Assembly (NCBI GenBank): GCA_044226865.1
Contig: JBGAGE010000004.1
Location: 310,001 to 374,000, forward strand
Reading direction: 5' to 3'
Length of the DNA stretch: 64,000 nt
Origin: TMP-86 sp044226865
GTDB lineage: Bacteria; Pseudomonadota; Gammaproteobacteria; Steroidobacterales; Steroidobacteraceae
Shown: piece after piece, positions 24,244-32,890 of the stretch
Layout: each line of letters begins with the position of its first letter
How positions within the stretch are numbered: position 1 is the first letter of the stretch
The notes under the pieces: model-generated
The model's input: the letters and a program-made list of their open reading frames with translations, nothing else
Databases searched by the model: none
What the model was told of the DNA's origin: nothing
Program-made: the position numbers and the translations under genes

Positions 24244-24537
24244 ATGGCCAGAATCACATTCCTGTCGCGCATGACGGTCAAGGCGGGCAAAGAGGCGGAG
24301 TTCGAGCGCATCGTCATGGAACTGCAGCGGCGCGTGCACGCCGAGGAAAAGGGCTTCGTGTACTTCGAGTTCTTCAAGCTGCGCGAGCCGCGCCGCTATG
24401 CGGTGCTCGAGTCCTTTCCGGATGAAGCCACCGAGCATGCGCACATGAACGGCAAGATCCTGGCTGCCGTCGTGCAGGACATCATCGCCTGTGTCGAGGG
24501 TACGTGGGAGCGCGAATACCTGGACGTGATTAGCTGA
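24244..24537 (+). CDS. ABM-domain (antibiotic biosynthesis monooxygenase-like) protein A
   Basis: A 97-residue protein of the dimeric alpha+beta barrel ABM fold: MTVKAGKEAEFERIVMEL, then KGFVYFEFFKLREPRRYAVLESF. Members are cofactor-free monooxygenases, heme-degrading enzymes or small isomerases. It starts 62 bp after operator site 4 and is followed 9 nt later by a second ABM protein, with which it could form a heterodimer. Substrate unknown. Confidence 0.8.
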   Translation: MARITFLSRMTVKAGKEAEFERIVMELQRRVHAEEKGFVYFEFFKLREPRRYAVLESFPDEATEHAHMNGKILAAVVQDIIACVEGTWEREYLDVIS

Positions 24538-24546
24538 AGGAGTTCC

Positions 24547-24837
24547 ATGATCATTTTCATCGCCACCTTGCAGGTCAAGCCCGGCAAGGAAAAAGAATTC
24601 GAATCGTTGCAGCAGGAGCTCTCCAAGCTCACGCATGACTCCGAGCCCGATACCCACGTGTATGACGTGATTCGCCACCGCGAGAAGAAGGGGCACTACG
24701 TGGTGTACGCGCGCTTCAAGGACCAGGCGGCGTTCGAATTGCACCAGGGCACGCCCTTCCACGACCGCCTGGTGCCGCCCATCCTTGCCACCCTGAGCGC
24801 GGACATGGATTTGCAGTTTTACGAGTTCGTCGGCTGA
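24547..24837 (+). CDS. ABM-domain protein B
   Basis: A 96-residue ABM-fold protein (IATLQVKPGKEKEFESLQQ, then HYVVYARFKDQAAFELHQGT). It has the same length and layout as its upstream neighbour but clearly different sequence. The Shine-Dalgarno gaaggag precedes the ATG. Probably co-transcribed with gene A from the promoter at operator site 4. Confidence 0.8.
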   Translation: MIIFIATLQVKPGKEKEFESLQQELSKLTHDSEPDTHVYDVIRHREKKGHYVVYARFKDQAAFELHQGTPFHDRLVPPILATLSADMDLQFYEFVG

Positions 24838-24910
24838 TGTTGCGCGGCCGGCACTATCCCGGCCGATCTGCGTTCGACGAGCAAGGGAGTGCCAGCGCCC
24901 GTGGTAGCCG

Positions 24911-25921
24911 GTGCCCGTGCTGACGCATTTCAAGAGGATCTGGACCTGGTACCTGCGCGCCAGTCTCGCGGTTCCGTTCGGGGTCATCGTCTTGCTGGTG
25001 CTGGCGAAGACCGGGAACTTCACGGCCCGGATGGCGCTGGTGGAAACGCGGCAGATATTGTTCGGCGTGCGGTTCGACGACACGTCGTTCCTGCGGGCAG
25101 CGCCATCACGCCTGCAGGAGCAATACGGCTTCAAGGCCTACGAGCCCGGCAGCATCGAACCGTATCGATCCGGGGTCATCTCCGCCCTGCATCGTGACAG
25201 CCTCCAAGGCAGAATCGTGGATGCCGACCGCTGGGCCTTCGATGTCACCCAGACGTTTTCGGGATTCGGTGGACGCGCCTGCGGTGAGTACGCCGACTTG
25301 TTGGACGCCATGCAACGGTTGGCGCGGGGCAGTGAGGGTTGCTGTTCCGACCACACGATGGTCTTCCTGGCGGTTGCGAATTTCGACGGGGTGTTCGCGC
25401 GGGAACTCCACAACGCCGAACACACCTTCGTCGAGTATTGGAACCCCATGGAGGAGCGCTACGTCTGGCTCGACCCGTATCTGGGATTGCGGGCCAAGAG
25501 CAAAGGAAGGTACGTGGGCGTATCGGACATGTTGGATTTGATCGACCAGGGCGAGACGTGGGAATTCGAATTCGTCGGTGCGGAGAATCCGGTTCGCCGC
25601 ATCGACGTCAGGAAGGTCAAGGGGCTAAGGCCCCAGGATTTCGTCAAGGTGGGCATGACACTCGGTAATGATGTGTATGCCGAAGACCGCGCAGTCCGCG
25701 ACCTGCGCTTCTTTCCGCGCCCGGTCGCCCAGGCATTGATGCTAATCTCGGGAAAGCAGGCGCCGATCGGATTCAGCTACGACAGAATGCTGCCGCACAG
25801 GCCGCTCGGCTATTATTACGGGTATATACGCTACCTGCTGATCTTCCAGGCCATCATCACCTGCGTGGCCGTGTTCGGGGTTGCGCGAGGCTTCGTCAGG
25901 CACCGGCACCCGACGGTTTGA
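24911..25921 (+). CDS. Membrane protein with a transglutaminase-like domain
   Basis: A 336-residue protein with an N-terminal membrane helix (about 17-34) and a C-terminal one (about 303-325), so the middle lies in one compartment. The centre shows a Cys-His-Asp series like transglutaminase-like proteases: EGCCSDHTMVF, then NAEHTFVEYWNP and RYVWLDPY. I infer that fold from the motif spacing. The start is uncertain: GTG at 24911 or 24917. The 3' end overlaps the convergent PhzF gene by 26 bp. Function unknown. Confidence 0.6.
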   Translation: MPVLTHFKRIWTWYLRASLAVPFGVIVLLVLAKTGNFTARMALVETRQILFGVRFDDTSFLRAAPSRLQEQYGFKAYEPGSIEPYRSGVISALHRDSLQGRIVDADRWAFDVTQTFSGFGGRACGEYADLLDAMQRLARGSEGCCSDHTMVFLAVANFDGVFARELHNAEHTFVEYWNPMEERYVWLDPYLGLRAKSKGRYVGVSDMLDLIDQGETWEFEFVGAENPVRRIDVRKVKGLRPQDFVKVGMTLGNDVYAEDRAVRDLRFFPRPVAQALMLISGKQAPIGFSYDRMLPHRPLGYYYGYIRYLLIFQAIITCVAVFGVARGFVRHRHPTV

Positions 25922-26807
25922 GCAGCAGATCACCGCTGCTCACGATGGCGGCTTCCCCGCCGATACGCGCGGCCAGCATGCGCCGGCCGTCCAGGTCCAG
26001 TTGCACGCGCACCTGGCCGGGACGGCGCATCTGCGCGCCCTGGAAGCCGACGAAGCGCGGCGCGTTCGGCTGCAACATGCCCTGATCCCATAAATGTGCG
26101 GCAAGCATCGCATGCGCATTGCCGCTCACCGGATCCTCAGGAATGCCCAGCGCGGGGCAGAACATGCGCGACCAGGTGCGCATCTCTCCGTCCGCAGGAT
26201 CCGACACCGCGATAACGAAGAAGCCCTCGACCTTGAGTTCTGCACCCAGCGCCAGTAACTGTTCGAAGTCCGGCTGCAGCCGTTCCAGCGCGTCCTTTCC
26301 CGCCACCGGCAGCAGCAGGCGCGCGTTGCCCTTGCGCGCCACGCGGGCGGGAAGTTGCGCATGCAACAGTTCCCCCGGCAGGCGCAGCGCCTGCGCCACG
26401 CGCAGGGCGTCCTTGATTGGCAAGGGGGCATCGAGCGCAGGAGCGCCCTGGCGGAATTCGAACATCAGCCCCGCCGCGCCGCGCGTGGCGTCCACCTCGA
26501 TGATGCCGGTGCCGGACTTCTGGCGCAGCACGCCCGGTACGCGCAATCCCTGCGAGAGCAGCACTGCATGCGCGGCAATGGTCGCGTGTCCGACGAAGGC
26601 GGCCTCCTTGCGGGCATTGAAGAAGCGCAGGCGCACATCATGATCCGCGCCATCCGGGGCCAGGACGAAGGCGGTTTCAGCGTGCGCGAATTCGCGCGCG
26701 ATCGCCTGTAGTTGCCCATCGCCGGCGCCATCGGCTCCGAGCACCACGCTCGCGGGATTGCCGGTGAAGGGGGTGGCCGTGAACGCGTCGACTTGAAAAA
26801 TCTGCAT
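25896..26807 (-). CDS. PhzF-family isomerase
   Basis: A 303-residue diaminopimelate-epimerase-fold protein of the PhzF family. It starts MQIFQVDAFTATPFTGNPA, has the catalytic Glu in FAHAETAFV (E45) and the conserved GHATIAAHAVL and EDPVSGNAHAMLAAHL motifs. Phenazine operons use PhzF to isomerise DHHA, but most stand-alone homologues like this one have no known substrate. Divergent from the thiamine operon. Confidence 0.85.
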   Translation of the reverse strand: MQIFQVDAFTATPFTGNPASVVLGADGAGDGQLQAIAREFAHAETAFVLAPDGADHDVRLRFFNARKEAAFVGHATIAAHAVLLSQGLRVPGVLRQKSGTGIIEVDATRGAAGLMFEFRQGAPALDAPLPIKDALRVAQALRLPGELLHAQLPARVARKGNARLLLPVAGKDALERLQPDFEQLLALGAELKVEGFFVIAVSDPADGEMRTWSRMFCPALGIPEDPVSGNAHAMLAAHLWDQGMLQPNAPRFVGFQGAQMRRPGQVRVQLDLDGRRMLAARIGGEAAIVSSGDLLLKPSGAGA

Positions 26808-26817
26808 GCGCGCATCT

Positions 26818-26846
26818 TTGCATGCGTGCCGCGCCGCCGCTACACT
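26818..26846 (+). promoter_or_regulatory. Promoter of the thiamine-salvage operon
   Basis: TTGCAT (26818-26823), a 17-bp spacer and TACACT (26841-26846). Transcription would start near 26853, exactly where the riboswitch begins. Confidence 0.65.
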
Positions 26847-26850
26847 GTGC

Positions 26851-26941
26851 CTGCCTTGGGGTGGTCCATGGGACCTGAGATGCGGCCGTACGCCGCAAAC
26901 CCGTTGAACCTGATCCGGTTAGTACCGGCGTAGGGAGCAGG
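26851..26941 (+). ncRNA. TPP (THI element) riboswitch
   Basis: The signature elements are all present in order: GGGGTG near 26858, CCTGAGATGCGG around 26874-26885, a variable hairpin GCGGCCGTACGCCGC, then CCGTTGAACCTGATCCGG, TTAGTACCGG and CGTAGGGAGCA. The 3' part contains agggag, which also serves as the ribosome binding site for the ATG at 26945. Ligand binding could therefore hide the start signal directly. It controls the downstream TonB receptor and the thiamine salvage genes. Confidence 0.93.
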
Positions 26942-26944
26942 TGT

Positions 26945-29071
26945 ATGCCATTTCGTCGATTCTCTCTCGTTTTTTTGTGTGCCCTGGTCGTCGGGCTTTG
27001 TGGCGTGCGGGCGCGGGCCGCGACCGATGATCTCGAGGAGATCATCGTCACCGCCGGCCTGCGTGATGCGTCCTTGCGGGACACGCCCGCCAGCGTCACG
27101 GTCCTGGACGAGCGCACGGTGCGCGATGCCGGTGTGCAGCACTTCGAGGAACTGTTGCCGCTGGTGCCGAACCTCAATTTCTCCGGCGGCAGCTCGCGGC
27201 CGCGCTACTTCCAGATCCGCGGCATCGGCGAGCTGGATCAGTACCAGGGCGCGCCAAATCCATCCGTCGGCTTTCTCATCGACGACATCGATTTCAGCGG
27301 CGTCGGCATGCCGGCCACGCTGTTCGACACGCATCAGGTGGAAGTGCTGCGCGGGCCGCAGGGAACGCGCTACGGAGCCAATGCGCTGGCGGGACTGATC
27401 GCGGTCAACACCCAGGACCCGGTGCCCGAATGGACCCTGCGCGCGGAAGGTTCGCTGGGCGATGATGCGCTGCGCGGCGCGGGCGCCGTCATCGGCGGAC
27501 CTCTGGCGGGCCGCGATGACCTGGCCTTCAGGCTGGTGGCGCAGCGCGAGCGCAGCGAGGGCTTCCGCCGCGATGTGTTCCTGGGCCGCAGCGACACCAA
27601 TGCGCGCGATGAAAGCACCTATCGCGCCAAGTTGCGCTGGCATCCGCGCGAGTCGCTCGATGTGAAGCTGACGGGCATGCTGGTGGACATCGACGACGGC
27701 TACGACGCCTTCGCCATCGACAACTCATTCCAGACGCGTTCGGATCAGCCGGGCCGGGATTCGCAGCGCTCGGCGGCGGGTGCGCTGCGCATCGAATGGC
27801 AGGCGCTGCGCGCCGCGCGCCTGGTGAGCATCAGTTCCTACGCGCGTTCCAACATCGTCTCGAGCTTCGACGGCGATTGGGGCAACGATGCGGATTGGGC
27901 GCCGTACGCGCCGTATCAATTTTTTTCCTCGACCATACGGCGGCGCACGACGCTGTCGCAGGACCTGCGACTGGTGTCGGCCGCCGGCGATTTGTCGTGG
28001 GTGGCGGGCGCGTACGCGTTGCGCCTCACCGAGGACAATGCCCAGCACGACCAGGGCCGGTACCTGGATTTCGAGCCCTTGGATAATCGCCTCGACAGCC
28101 GGTACCGCGCCACCAACACGGCCATCTATGCGCAGATGGATGACAGCTTCGCGCGGGATTGGCACCTGAGCGTGGGCCTGCGCGGCGAGCAGCGCCGGGC
28201 CCGCTACGCCGATTCCAGTGCGCTGGCCTTCGCGCCGCGCGACACCATGGTGGGCGGCCAGGTGGCGCTGCGCCGGGACTTCTCGCCGCGGTCGGGCGCG
28301 TACCTCGCGATCTCGCGCGGCTACAAGGCCGGTGGCTTCAACATCGGCACCGATCTCGATCCGGCGAGGCGCAGCTTTGCCCCCGAATACTTGTGGAATG
28401 CGGAAGTCGGTTTGCGCCGGAGCTGGCCGGCGGCGGGGCTGTCGGGCGATGTGACGCTGTTCTATGCGCGCCGGCGCAATCAACAAGTGAGCACCAGCTA
28501 CCAGGCGCCATCGCCCACCTGCCCGAATGGGCCATTGAATCCCGATGGTTCCGCCTGCGTGGATCCGCTGTCCTTCGTGTATTACACCGACAACGCGGCC
28601 AGCGGCATCAACCTGGGTGCGGAGGCCGCGTTGCGCTGGCAGGTGGCGCCGCAGTGGTCGCTGGCGGCGACCATCGGGCTATTGCGCACGCGTTATGAAG
28701 ACTACCTGTACGGTGAGCGCAACTTGAGCGGCCGGGACCAGGCGCATGCGCCACGTTACGATTTCTCGCTCAGCGCCGTCTGGCGCCATCCCGGCGGTTG
28801 GTTCAGCCGGGCCGATTGGTCGGGCAAGGATTCCTTCTATTTCGACGCCAGCAACGACCAGCGTTCCAACGCCTATCAGCTGTTGAATTGGCGCCTGGGG
28901 TACGAAGCGCAGCGCTGGTCCGCCAGCCTGTGGGCGCACAACGTGTTCAACCGCCGCTATGCCGTGCGCGGTTTTTATTTCGGTGATGAGCCGCCTGACT
29001 TTCCCAACAAGTTGTACGTTCGCTGGGGCGATCCGCGCCAGGTCGGCATCACCGCTTCGTTTCAGTTCTAG
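26945..29071 (+). CDS. TonB-dependent receptor for thiamine (or a precursor)
   Basis: A 708-residue outer-membrane receptor. It has a signal peptide (RFSLVFLCALVVGLCGVRARA), the plug-domain start LEEIIVTAGLRD, the plug motif VLRGPQGTRYGANALAG, a barrel, and a terminal Phe (TASFQF) as expected for outer-membrane insertion. Placement 4 nt after a TPP riboswitch, and ahead of PnuT- and thiamine-kinase-like genes, supports uptake of thiamine or a derivative. That substrate is inferred from context. Confidence 0.9.
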   Translation: MPFRRFSLVFLCALVVGLCGVRARAATDDLEEIIVTAGLRDASLRDTPASVTVLDERTVRDAGVQHFEELLPLVPNLNFSGGSSRPRYFQIRGIGELDQYQGAPNPSVGFLIDDIDFSGVGMPATLFDTHQVEVLRGPQGTRYGANALAGLIAVNTQDPVPEWTLRAEGSLGDDALRGAGAVIGGPLAGRDDLAFRLVAQRERSEGFRRDVFLGRSDTNARDESTYRAKLRWHPRESLDVKLTGMLVDIDDGYDAFAIDNSFQTRSDQPGRDSQRSAAGALRIEWQALRAARLVSISSYARSNIVSSFDGDWGNDADWAPYAPYQFFSSTIRRRTTLSQDLRLVSAAGDLSWVAGAYALRLTEDNAQHDQGRYLDFEPLDNRLDSRYRATNTAIYAQMDDSFARDWHLSVGLRGEQRRARYADSSALAFAPRDTMVGGQVALRRDFSPRSGAYLAISRGYKAGGFNIGTDLDPARRSFAPEYLWNAEVGLRRSWPAAGLSGDVTLFYARRRNQQVSTSYQAPSPTCPNGPLNPDGSACVDPLSFVYYTDNAASGINLGAEAALRWQVAPQWSLAATIGLLRTRYEDYLYGERNLSGRDQAHAPRYDFSLSAVWRHPGGWFSRADWSGKDSFYFDASNDQRSNAYQLLNWRLGYEAQRWSASLWAHNVFNRRYAVRGFYFGDEPPDFPNKLYVRWGDPRQVGITASFQF

Positions 29072-29085
29072 ACAGGAGCATTCCC

Positions 29086-29337
29086 ATGCAAGCAGCAGTC
29101 GAGATCAGCCTGTATCCACTCGATGCCGCCTACATCGAGCCCATCAAGGCCTTCATCGCGAAGCTGAACGCGCGTCCCGGCTTGAAGGTCGAGACCAATG
29201 CCATGAGCACACAGGTGTTTGGCTCGCTCGATCATGTGCTGCGGGTGATCGGTGAGGAGATCGAGGCCTCCGCCCTGAAGGGGCCACGGCAGGTGTTCGT
29301 GATGAAGGTGATCCCGGGACTCGTGCCGCATCGATGA
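29086..29337 (+). CDS. Thiamine-binding YkoF/MTH1187-like protein
   Basis: An 83-residue protein of the small ferredoxin-like fold family of thiamine-binding proteins: AAVEISLYPLDAAYIEPIK, then LNARPGLKVETNAMSTQVFG. Family members bind thiamine or hydroxymethylpyrimidine in the cytoplasm. The Shine-Dalgarno aggag precedes the ATG; the stop overlaps the next start (ATGA). Confidence 0.8.
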   Translation: MQAAVEISLYPLDAAYIEPIKAFIAKLNARPGLKVETNAMSTQVFGSLDHVLRVIGEEIEASALKGPRQVFVMKVIPGLVPHR

Positions 29338-29957
29338 GCGCGCTGGCGGAACAGGTGTTGGCGGCCTGGCGCACCACCAGCCCCATCGAGCTGGCGGCGG
29401 TGCTGTTGGCGCTCGCCTACCTTGGGCTCGCCATCCGCCAGCACATCGCCTGCTGGGCCGCGGCCTTCGTCAGTTCCGCCTTGTACGTGCTGGTGTTGTA
29501 CCGTGCGCACCTGTACATGGAATCGGCGCTCAACGTGTTCTACGCAGCGATGGCGTTGTATGGCTTCTGGCAATGGCGCAGCCGGCGGGCCGGGGGCGTG
29601 CTGCGTGTGAGCCGTTGGCCGCTGGGACGTCATGCGCTGGCCCTGGTTGCGGTGGTGCTGGTGTCATGGGCCGGGTCGCGCTGGCTGGCGGCCAACACCG
29701 CAGCGGCGTGGCCCTTCGTGGATTCGCTGGTGACTTGGTCGAGCGTATTCGCGACCTTCCTGGTGGCGCGCAAAGTGTACGAAAACTGGCACTGGTGGCT
29801 GGTGATCGACTCGGTGGCGGCGTACCTGTATTTCACGCGCCAGCTCTACGCCACGATGCTGCTGTTCCTCTTGTACCTGGTCATGATCGTGGCCGGCATG
29901 CGTGAATGGCGCCGATCATTGCCGGCGCGCGGCGCCGTGCCCGTGCTGCAGGGTTGA
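29334..29957 (+). CDS. pnuT: PnuT-type thiamine transporter (PnuC family)
   Basis: A 207-residue inner-membrane protein with 6-7 hydrophobic helices of the PnuC family. The diagnostic KVYENWHWWLVIDSVAAYLY and the earlier ALNVFYAAMALYGFWQW are visible. PnuC proteins take up nicotinamide riboside; those under TPP riboswitches are called PnuT and move thiamine by facilitated diffusion, with phosphorylation trapping it. The kinase-like gene follows directly. Confidence 0.88.
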   Translation: MSALAEQVLAAWRTTSPIELAAVLLALAYLGLAIRQHIACWAAAFVSSALYVLVLYRAHLYMESALNVFYAAMALYGFWQWRSRRAGGVLRVSRWPLGRHALALVAVVLVSWAGSRWLAANTAAAWPFVDSLVTWSSVFATFLVARKVYENWHWWLVIDSVAAYLYFTRQLYATMLLFLLYLVMIVAGMREWRRSLPARGAVPVLQG

Positions 29958-29962
29958 GCGCC

Positions 29963-30799
29963 GTGGACGGGCAGGTATTGCGTGAACTTGCGCTCGTGCA
30001 TGTGCCGGGACACGGTGAGCCGCGCATCGAGGCGCTGCGCGGCGGATCGTTGAACTGCAGTTTCAAGGTGACGCGGGATGAGCGCCCATGCGTGCTGCGC
30101 GTTGATGCCGGTTCCTGCGGCACGGCGCCCGCGCCGGGCGTGGATCGTGCCTGGGAGCGTCGCGTTTTGCAGGCCGCCGCCGGCGCGGGCATCGGCCCGC
30201 GGATCGTGGCTTGCGAGCCGGCAGCCGGCGTGCTGGTCACTGCCTGGGTGGACGGAGTGGAGTGGAGTGCCGAGCATGCCGCCGCGCCCGCCTCGCAAGC
30301 GCAAATGGCCGGGCTCGTGCGGCGCGTGCACGCGCTGATCGTCCCCGAGCCCGTGCGCCGCATGAGCGTGCGCGACTGGCGCGACTTGTATCGTGAGCAA
30401 CGACGGCACGAGGCGCCGGATTCGCAGGAGAGCCTGCGACTCGCCCAACTGGACATGCGCGCTGAATCGCTGCTCGATCAATACGAGGCGCTATCCGGCG
30501 CGCGGTCCTGCCTGTGCCACAGCGACCTGTATCGTCACAACGTGCTGTGGAGCGGGCAATGCGGCTGTTTGCTCGATTGGGAGTACGCGCATGTGGGCGA
30601 TCCCTTCTGGGACTTGGCGGGCTGGACCTGCTCGAATGCCCTGTCGCCGGCTGCGCGGAATGAATTTGTGAACGCCTACCTGGGACGCAAGCCGCGGCCC
30701 GACGAGCAGGCGCGCCTTGCGCTGCTCATGCGCCTGTACGATTCCATATGCGCCTCCTGGGCCGCGCTTGCCGCCGCTCAGCCGCCGCGCGCACCGTAG
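29963..30799 (+). CDS. Thiamine kinase-like phosphotransferase
   Basis: A 278-residue kinase of the aminoglycoside phosphotransferase/choline kinase fold. It has the catalytic CHSDLYRHNVLW and the metal-binding LLDWEYAHVGDPFWDLA; the N-terminal part includes LRGGSLNCSFKV. In this operon it would phosphorylate imported thiamine (ThiK-type). Start: GTG at 29963 with an AGGG upstream, or TTG at 29954 overlapping the pnuT stop. The 3' end overlaps the convergent Rieske oxygenase 3 gene by 22 bp. Confidence 0.8.
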   Translation: MDGQVLRELALVHVPGHGEPRIEALRGGSLNCSFKVTRDERPCVLRVDAGSCGTAPAPGVDRAWERRVLQAAAGAGIGPRIVACEPAAGVLVTAWVDGVEWSAEHAAAPASQAQMAGLVRRVHALIVPEPVRRMSVRDWRDLYREQRRHEAPDSQESLRLAQLDMRAESLLDQYEALSGARSCLCHSDLYRHNVLWSGQCGCLLDWEYAHVGDPFWDLAGWTCSNALSPAARNEFVNAYLGRKPRPDEQARLALLMRLYDSICASWAALAAAQPPRAP

Positions 30800-32130
30800 A
30801 CATAGTCCTCCAGCACCTTGTGAAAGTGCCGGATGCGCAGTTCCTGCGCGCCGATCCACAGCCCGGGGAAGCCTTCCGAGTGCATGCCGGCCTGTACGCC
30901 GGGAAGGTTGGCGGCGTCCTGGTCGAGCACCAGCCCGATGGATTTCTCGCCGTGCTTGTAGTGCTTGTGCTCCGCGCGCTCGGGGCGTTCAGCGCCCTCG
31001 GGCAGCAGTTCGAGCGTCCAGATGTCGTAGAACATCCGGTCGGGATCGGTGGGATGTGGCCGTTGCCGGAACAGCATCAGGTCATCCGCGTGGGTGTTGA
31101 GCGTGATGTTGGGGAAGATCAGGTAGTGGTAGTCGTCGGTGAGCTGGTCATCGTTGAGGCGCGAGTAATCCTTGCCCTGCGCCTTGCCGTGCTTGCGCTT
31201 CCAGGCCTGCACATCGCGGCGGATGTTCTCGATCGGGTCGTCGTAGTCGGCCGGGTCCATGCCCGCGGCCTTCATGATCACCTTGATGGGTTCGGGAATG
31301 GTATTGGGCTTGCGCACGCGCGGGCTCAGCGTGCCGAAGGGGATCAGGTAGCGGTTGTGGCGTTCGTAGCAATCGATCTGGATGTCCAGGTCGTGCAGGT
31401 ACCACATGAGCTGCGGATGGATGGCCTGCACGTGGTAGCTTTCGTTGAAGGCATCCACCGAGGCCTTCCAGTTGCAGTTCCATTCCACGGTGATGTCGCG
31501 AGTCAGGACCATCTTCTCGAATTGATACGGCGCCAGGTGCTCGTGCACCGGCGCCAGGTACTGCTCCAGTGGCTCGGCGTTCTTGTTGAGGCTGAACCAC
31601 ACGAAGCCGCCCCAGGCGGCGCAGGGCAGTTCGCTCAAGCCGCGGCAGGGCGGCGCCCCTTGCGGAAAGGTGTCCAGGTCGGGAATGCGCTTGAACGAAC
31701 CGTCCCAGTTGTATTCCCAGTGGTGGTACTGGCACTTGAAGGATTGCGCCGCGCCGATGCCGGGGTCACGCAGGCGGTTGCCGCGATGCAGGCAGACATT
31801 GTGGAAGGCGCGCACGCCGCCATCGGCCTGGCGCACGATGAGCACGGACTCGCGACCGATTTCCGTGGCGATGTAGTCACCCGGTTCGGCGAGATCGCTC
31901 ATCAGGCCGCCGAGCAGCCACACCTTGGTCCACATGCGCTCCCATTCGAGCTTCATGAACTCGGCGCTGGTGTAGCGCTCCTTGGGAATGAGCGCGTGGC
32001 CGAGGTTGGGGTCCGGCGCCTTGTCCGTGGGCGTGACCGGGCTGTCCTTGGGCTGCACGCGGCGCAGCTTGCGGTAGGCCGGCGTCAGCGACGCGGCCAG
32101 CAGCGGATCGGTCTTGCCCTCGTCGCTCAT
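30778..32130 (-). CDS. Rieske non-heme iron oxygenase alpha subunit (3)
   Basis: A 450-residue Rieske oxygenase. Cluster ligands: C113-x-H115 (CLHRGNRL) and C133-x2-H136 (CQYHHW). Iron site: H233 and H238 in NESYHVQAIH, with the bridging acid E230. It resembles Rieske oxygenase 1 in length and layout (SAEFMKLEWERMWTKVWLLGG) but is clearly distinct. The ATG overlaps the stop of the upstream SDR by one base (TGATG), so they form one operon, led by operator site 5. Confidence 0.92.
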   Translation of the reverse strand: MSDEGKTDPLLAASLTPAYRKLRRVQPKDSPVTPTDKAPDPNLGHALIPKERYTSAEFMKLEWERMWTKVWLLGGLMSDLAEPGDYIATEIGRESVLIVRQADGGVRAFHNVCLHRGNRLRDPGIGAAQSFKCQYHHWEYNWDGSFKRIPDLDTFPQGAPPCRGLSELPCAAWGGFVWFSLNKNAEPLEQYLAPVHEHLAPYQFEKMVLTRDITVEWNCNWKASVDAFNESYHVQAIHPQLMWYLHDLDIQIDCYERHNRYLIPFGTLSPRVRKPNTIPEPIKVIMKAAGMDPADYDDPIENIRRDVQAWKRKHGKAQGKDYSRLNDDQLTDDYHYLIFPNITLNTHADDLMLFRQRPHPTDPDRMFYDIWTLELLPEGAERPERAEHKHYKHGEKSIGLVLDQDAANLPGVQAGMHSEGFPGLWIGAQELRIRHFHKVLEDYVYGARGG

Positions 32131-32780
32131 CAGCGGGCCGTGACCCCCGGTACCACGTAGGCACCGGTGATGAGGCTGGCTGCGGGGCTTGCGAGAAAGG
32201 CGACCGTCTTCGCCACTTCCTCCGGCGCGCCGCTGCCGGGAGCGGGCGCGACCAGGTTGACCCGCACGAGATCGCGCCCGACGAATTGCGAGAGCTGCTT
32301 GGAGTAGGTGACCAGGCCCGCTTGGAAGGCCGTATACGAGATCTGCGCAGCATCGCCGCCGGTGCCGCTGGCGCCGATGATGACGATGCTGCCCGCGCCG
32401 CTGGCCTTGAGCTGGGGCAGGAGGGTATCGCAGGCGCGGATGGTGGGCATGATGTCGGCCTGGAAGTCGGTCGCCCATGAATGCCCGGCCGTGGTGGCAT
32501 CCAACGCCGTGTTGATGATGAGGATGTCGCATCCGCCGAGCTGGGTGGCGCTCTGCGTCAGCCATTCCTTGAAGGCCTCGCCGTCAGCCAGGTTGGGCGA
32601 GGCGCCGCTGGCCTGGGTGCCGTGCTTGCGCAGGGCAGCTGCCGTGGCCTCGAGGTGCGCCGCGTCTGCGCAAAAGACGATGTCCACCCCTTCCTGCGCC
32701 AAAGCTTCCGCGACGGCGCGGCCGGTGCCGCAGCCCGCGCCGGTGACGATGGCCTTCTTGCCGCGTAAGCCTAAATCCAT
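32130..32780 (-). CDS. SDR-fold protein with a degenerate active site
   Basis: A 216-residue short-chain dehydrogenase-like protein. The glycine-rich cofactor motif is kept (TGAGCGTG, 13-20). The NNAG motif is replaced by INTAL (N90), and the catalytic pair reads Y149-x3-Q153 instead of YxxxK. A normal hydride-transfer reaction is therefore doubtful; it may bind substrate or cofactor, or act by another mechanism. The ATG at 32780 has ggag 8 nt upstream. It is the first gene of the Rieske-3 operon. Confidence 0.8.
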   Translation of the reverse strand: MDLGLRGKKAIVTGAGCGTGRAVAEALAQEGVDIVFCADAAHLEATAAALRKHGTQASGASPNLADGEAFKEWLTQSATQLGGCDILIINTALDATTAGHSWATDFQADIMPTIRACDTLLPQLKASGAGSIVIIGASGTGGDAAQISYTAFQAGLVTYSKQLSQFVGRDLVRVNLVAPAPGSGAPEEVAKTVAFLASPAASLITGAYVVPGVTAR

Positions 32781-32890
32781 CTCATTTACTCCGATATATG
32801 ACACGCCGCTGGTGGCCCGCGCCGACATCTTGCGGCACACTAGCGCGCTTTCGTTCGCCGGCCATGCAGGTCCGGCGGGAATTGACGTGT

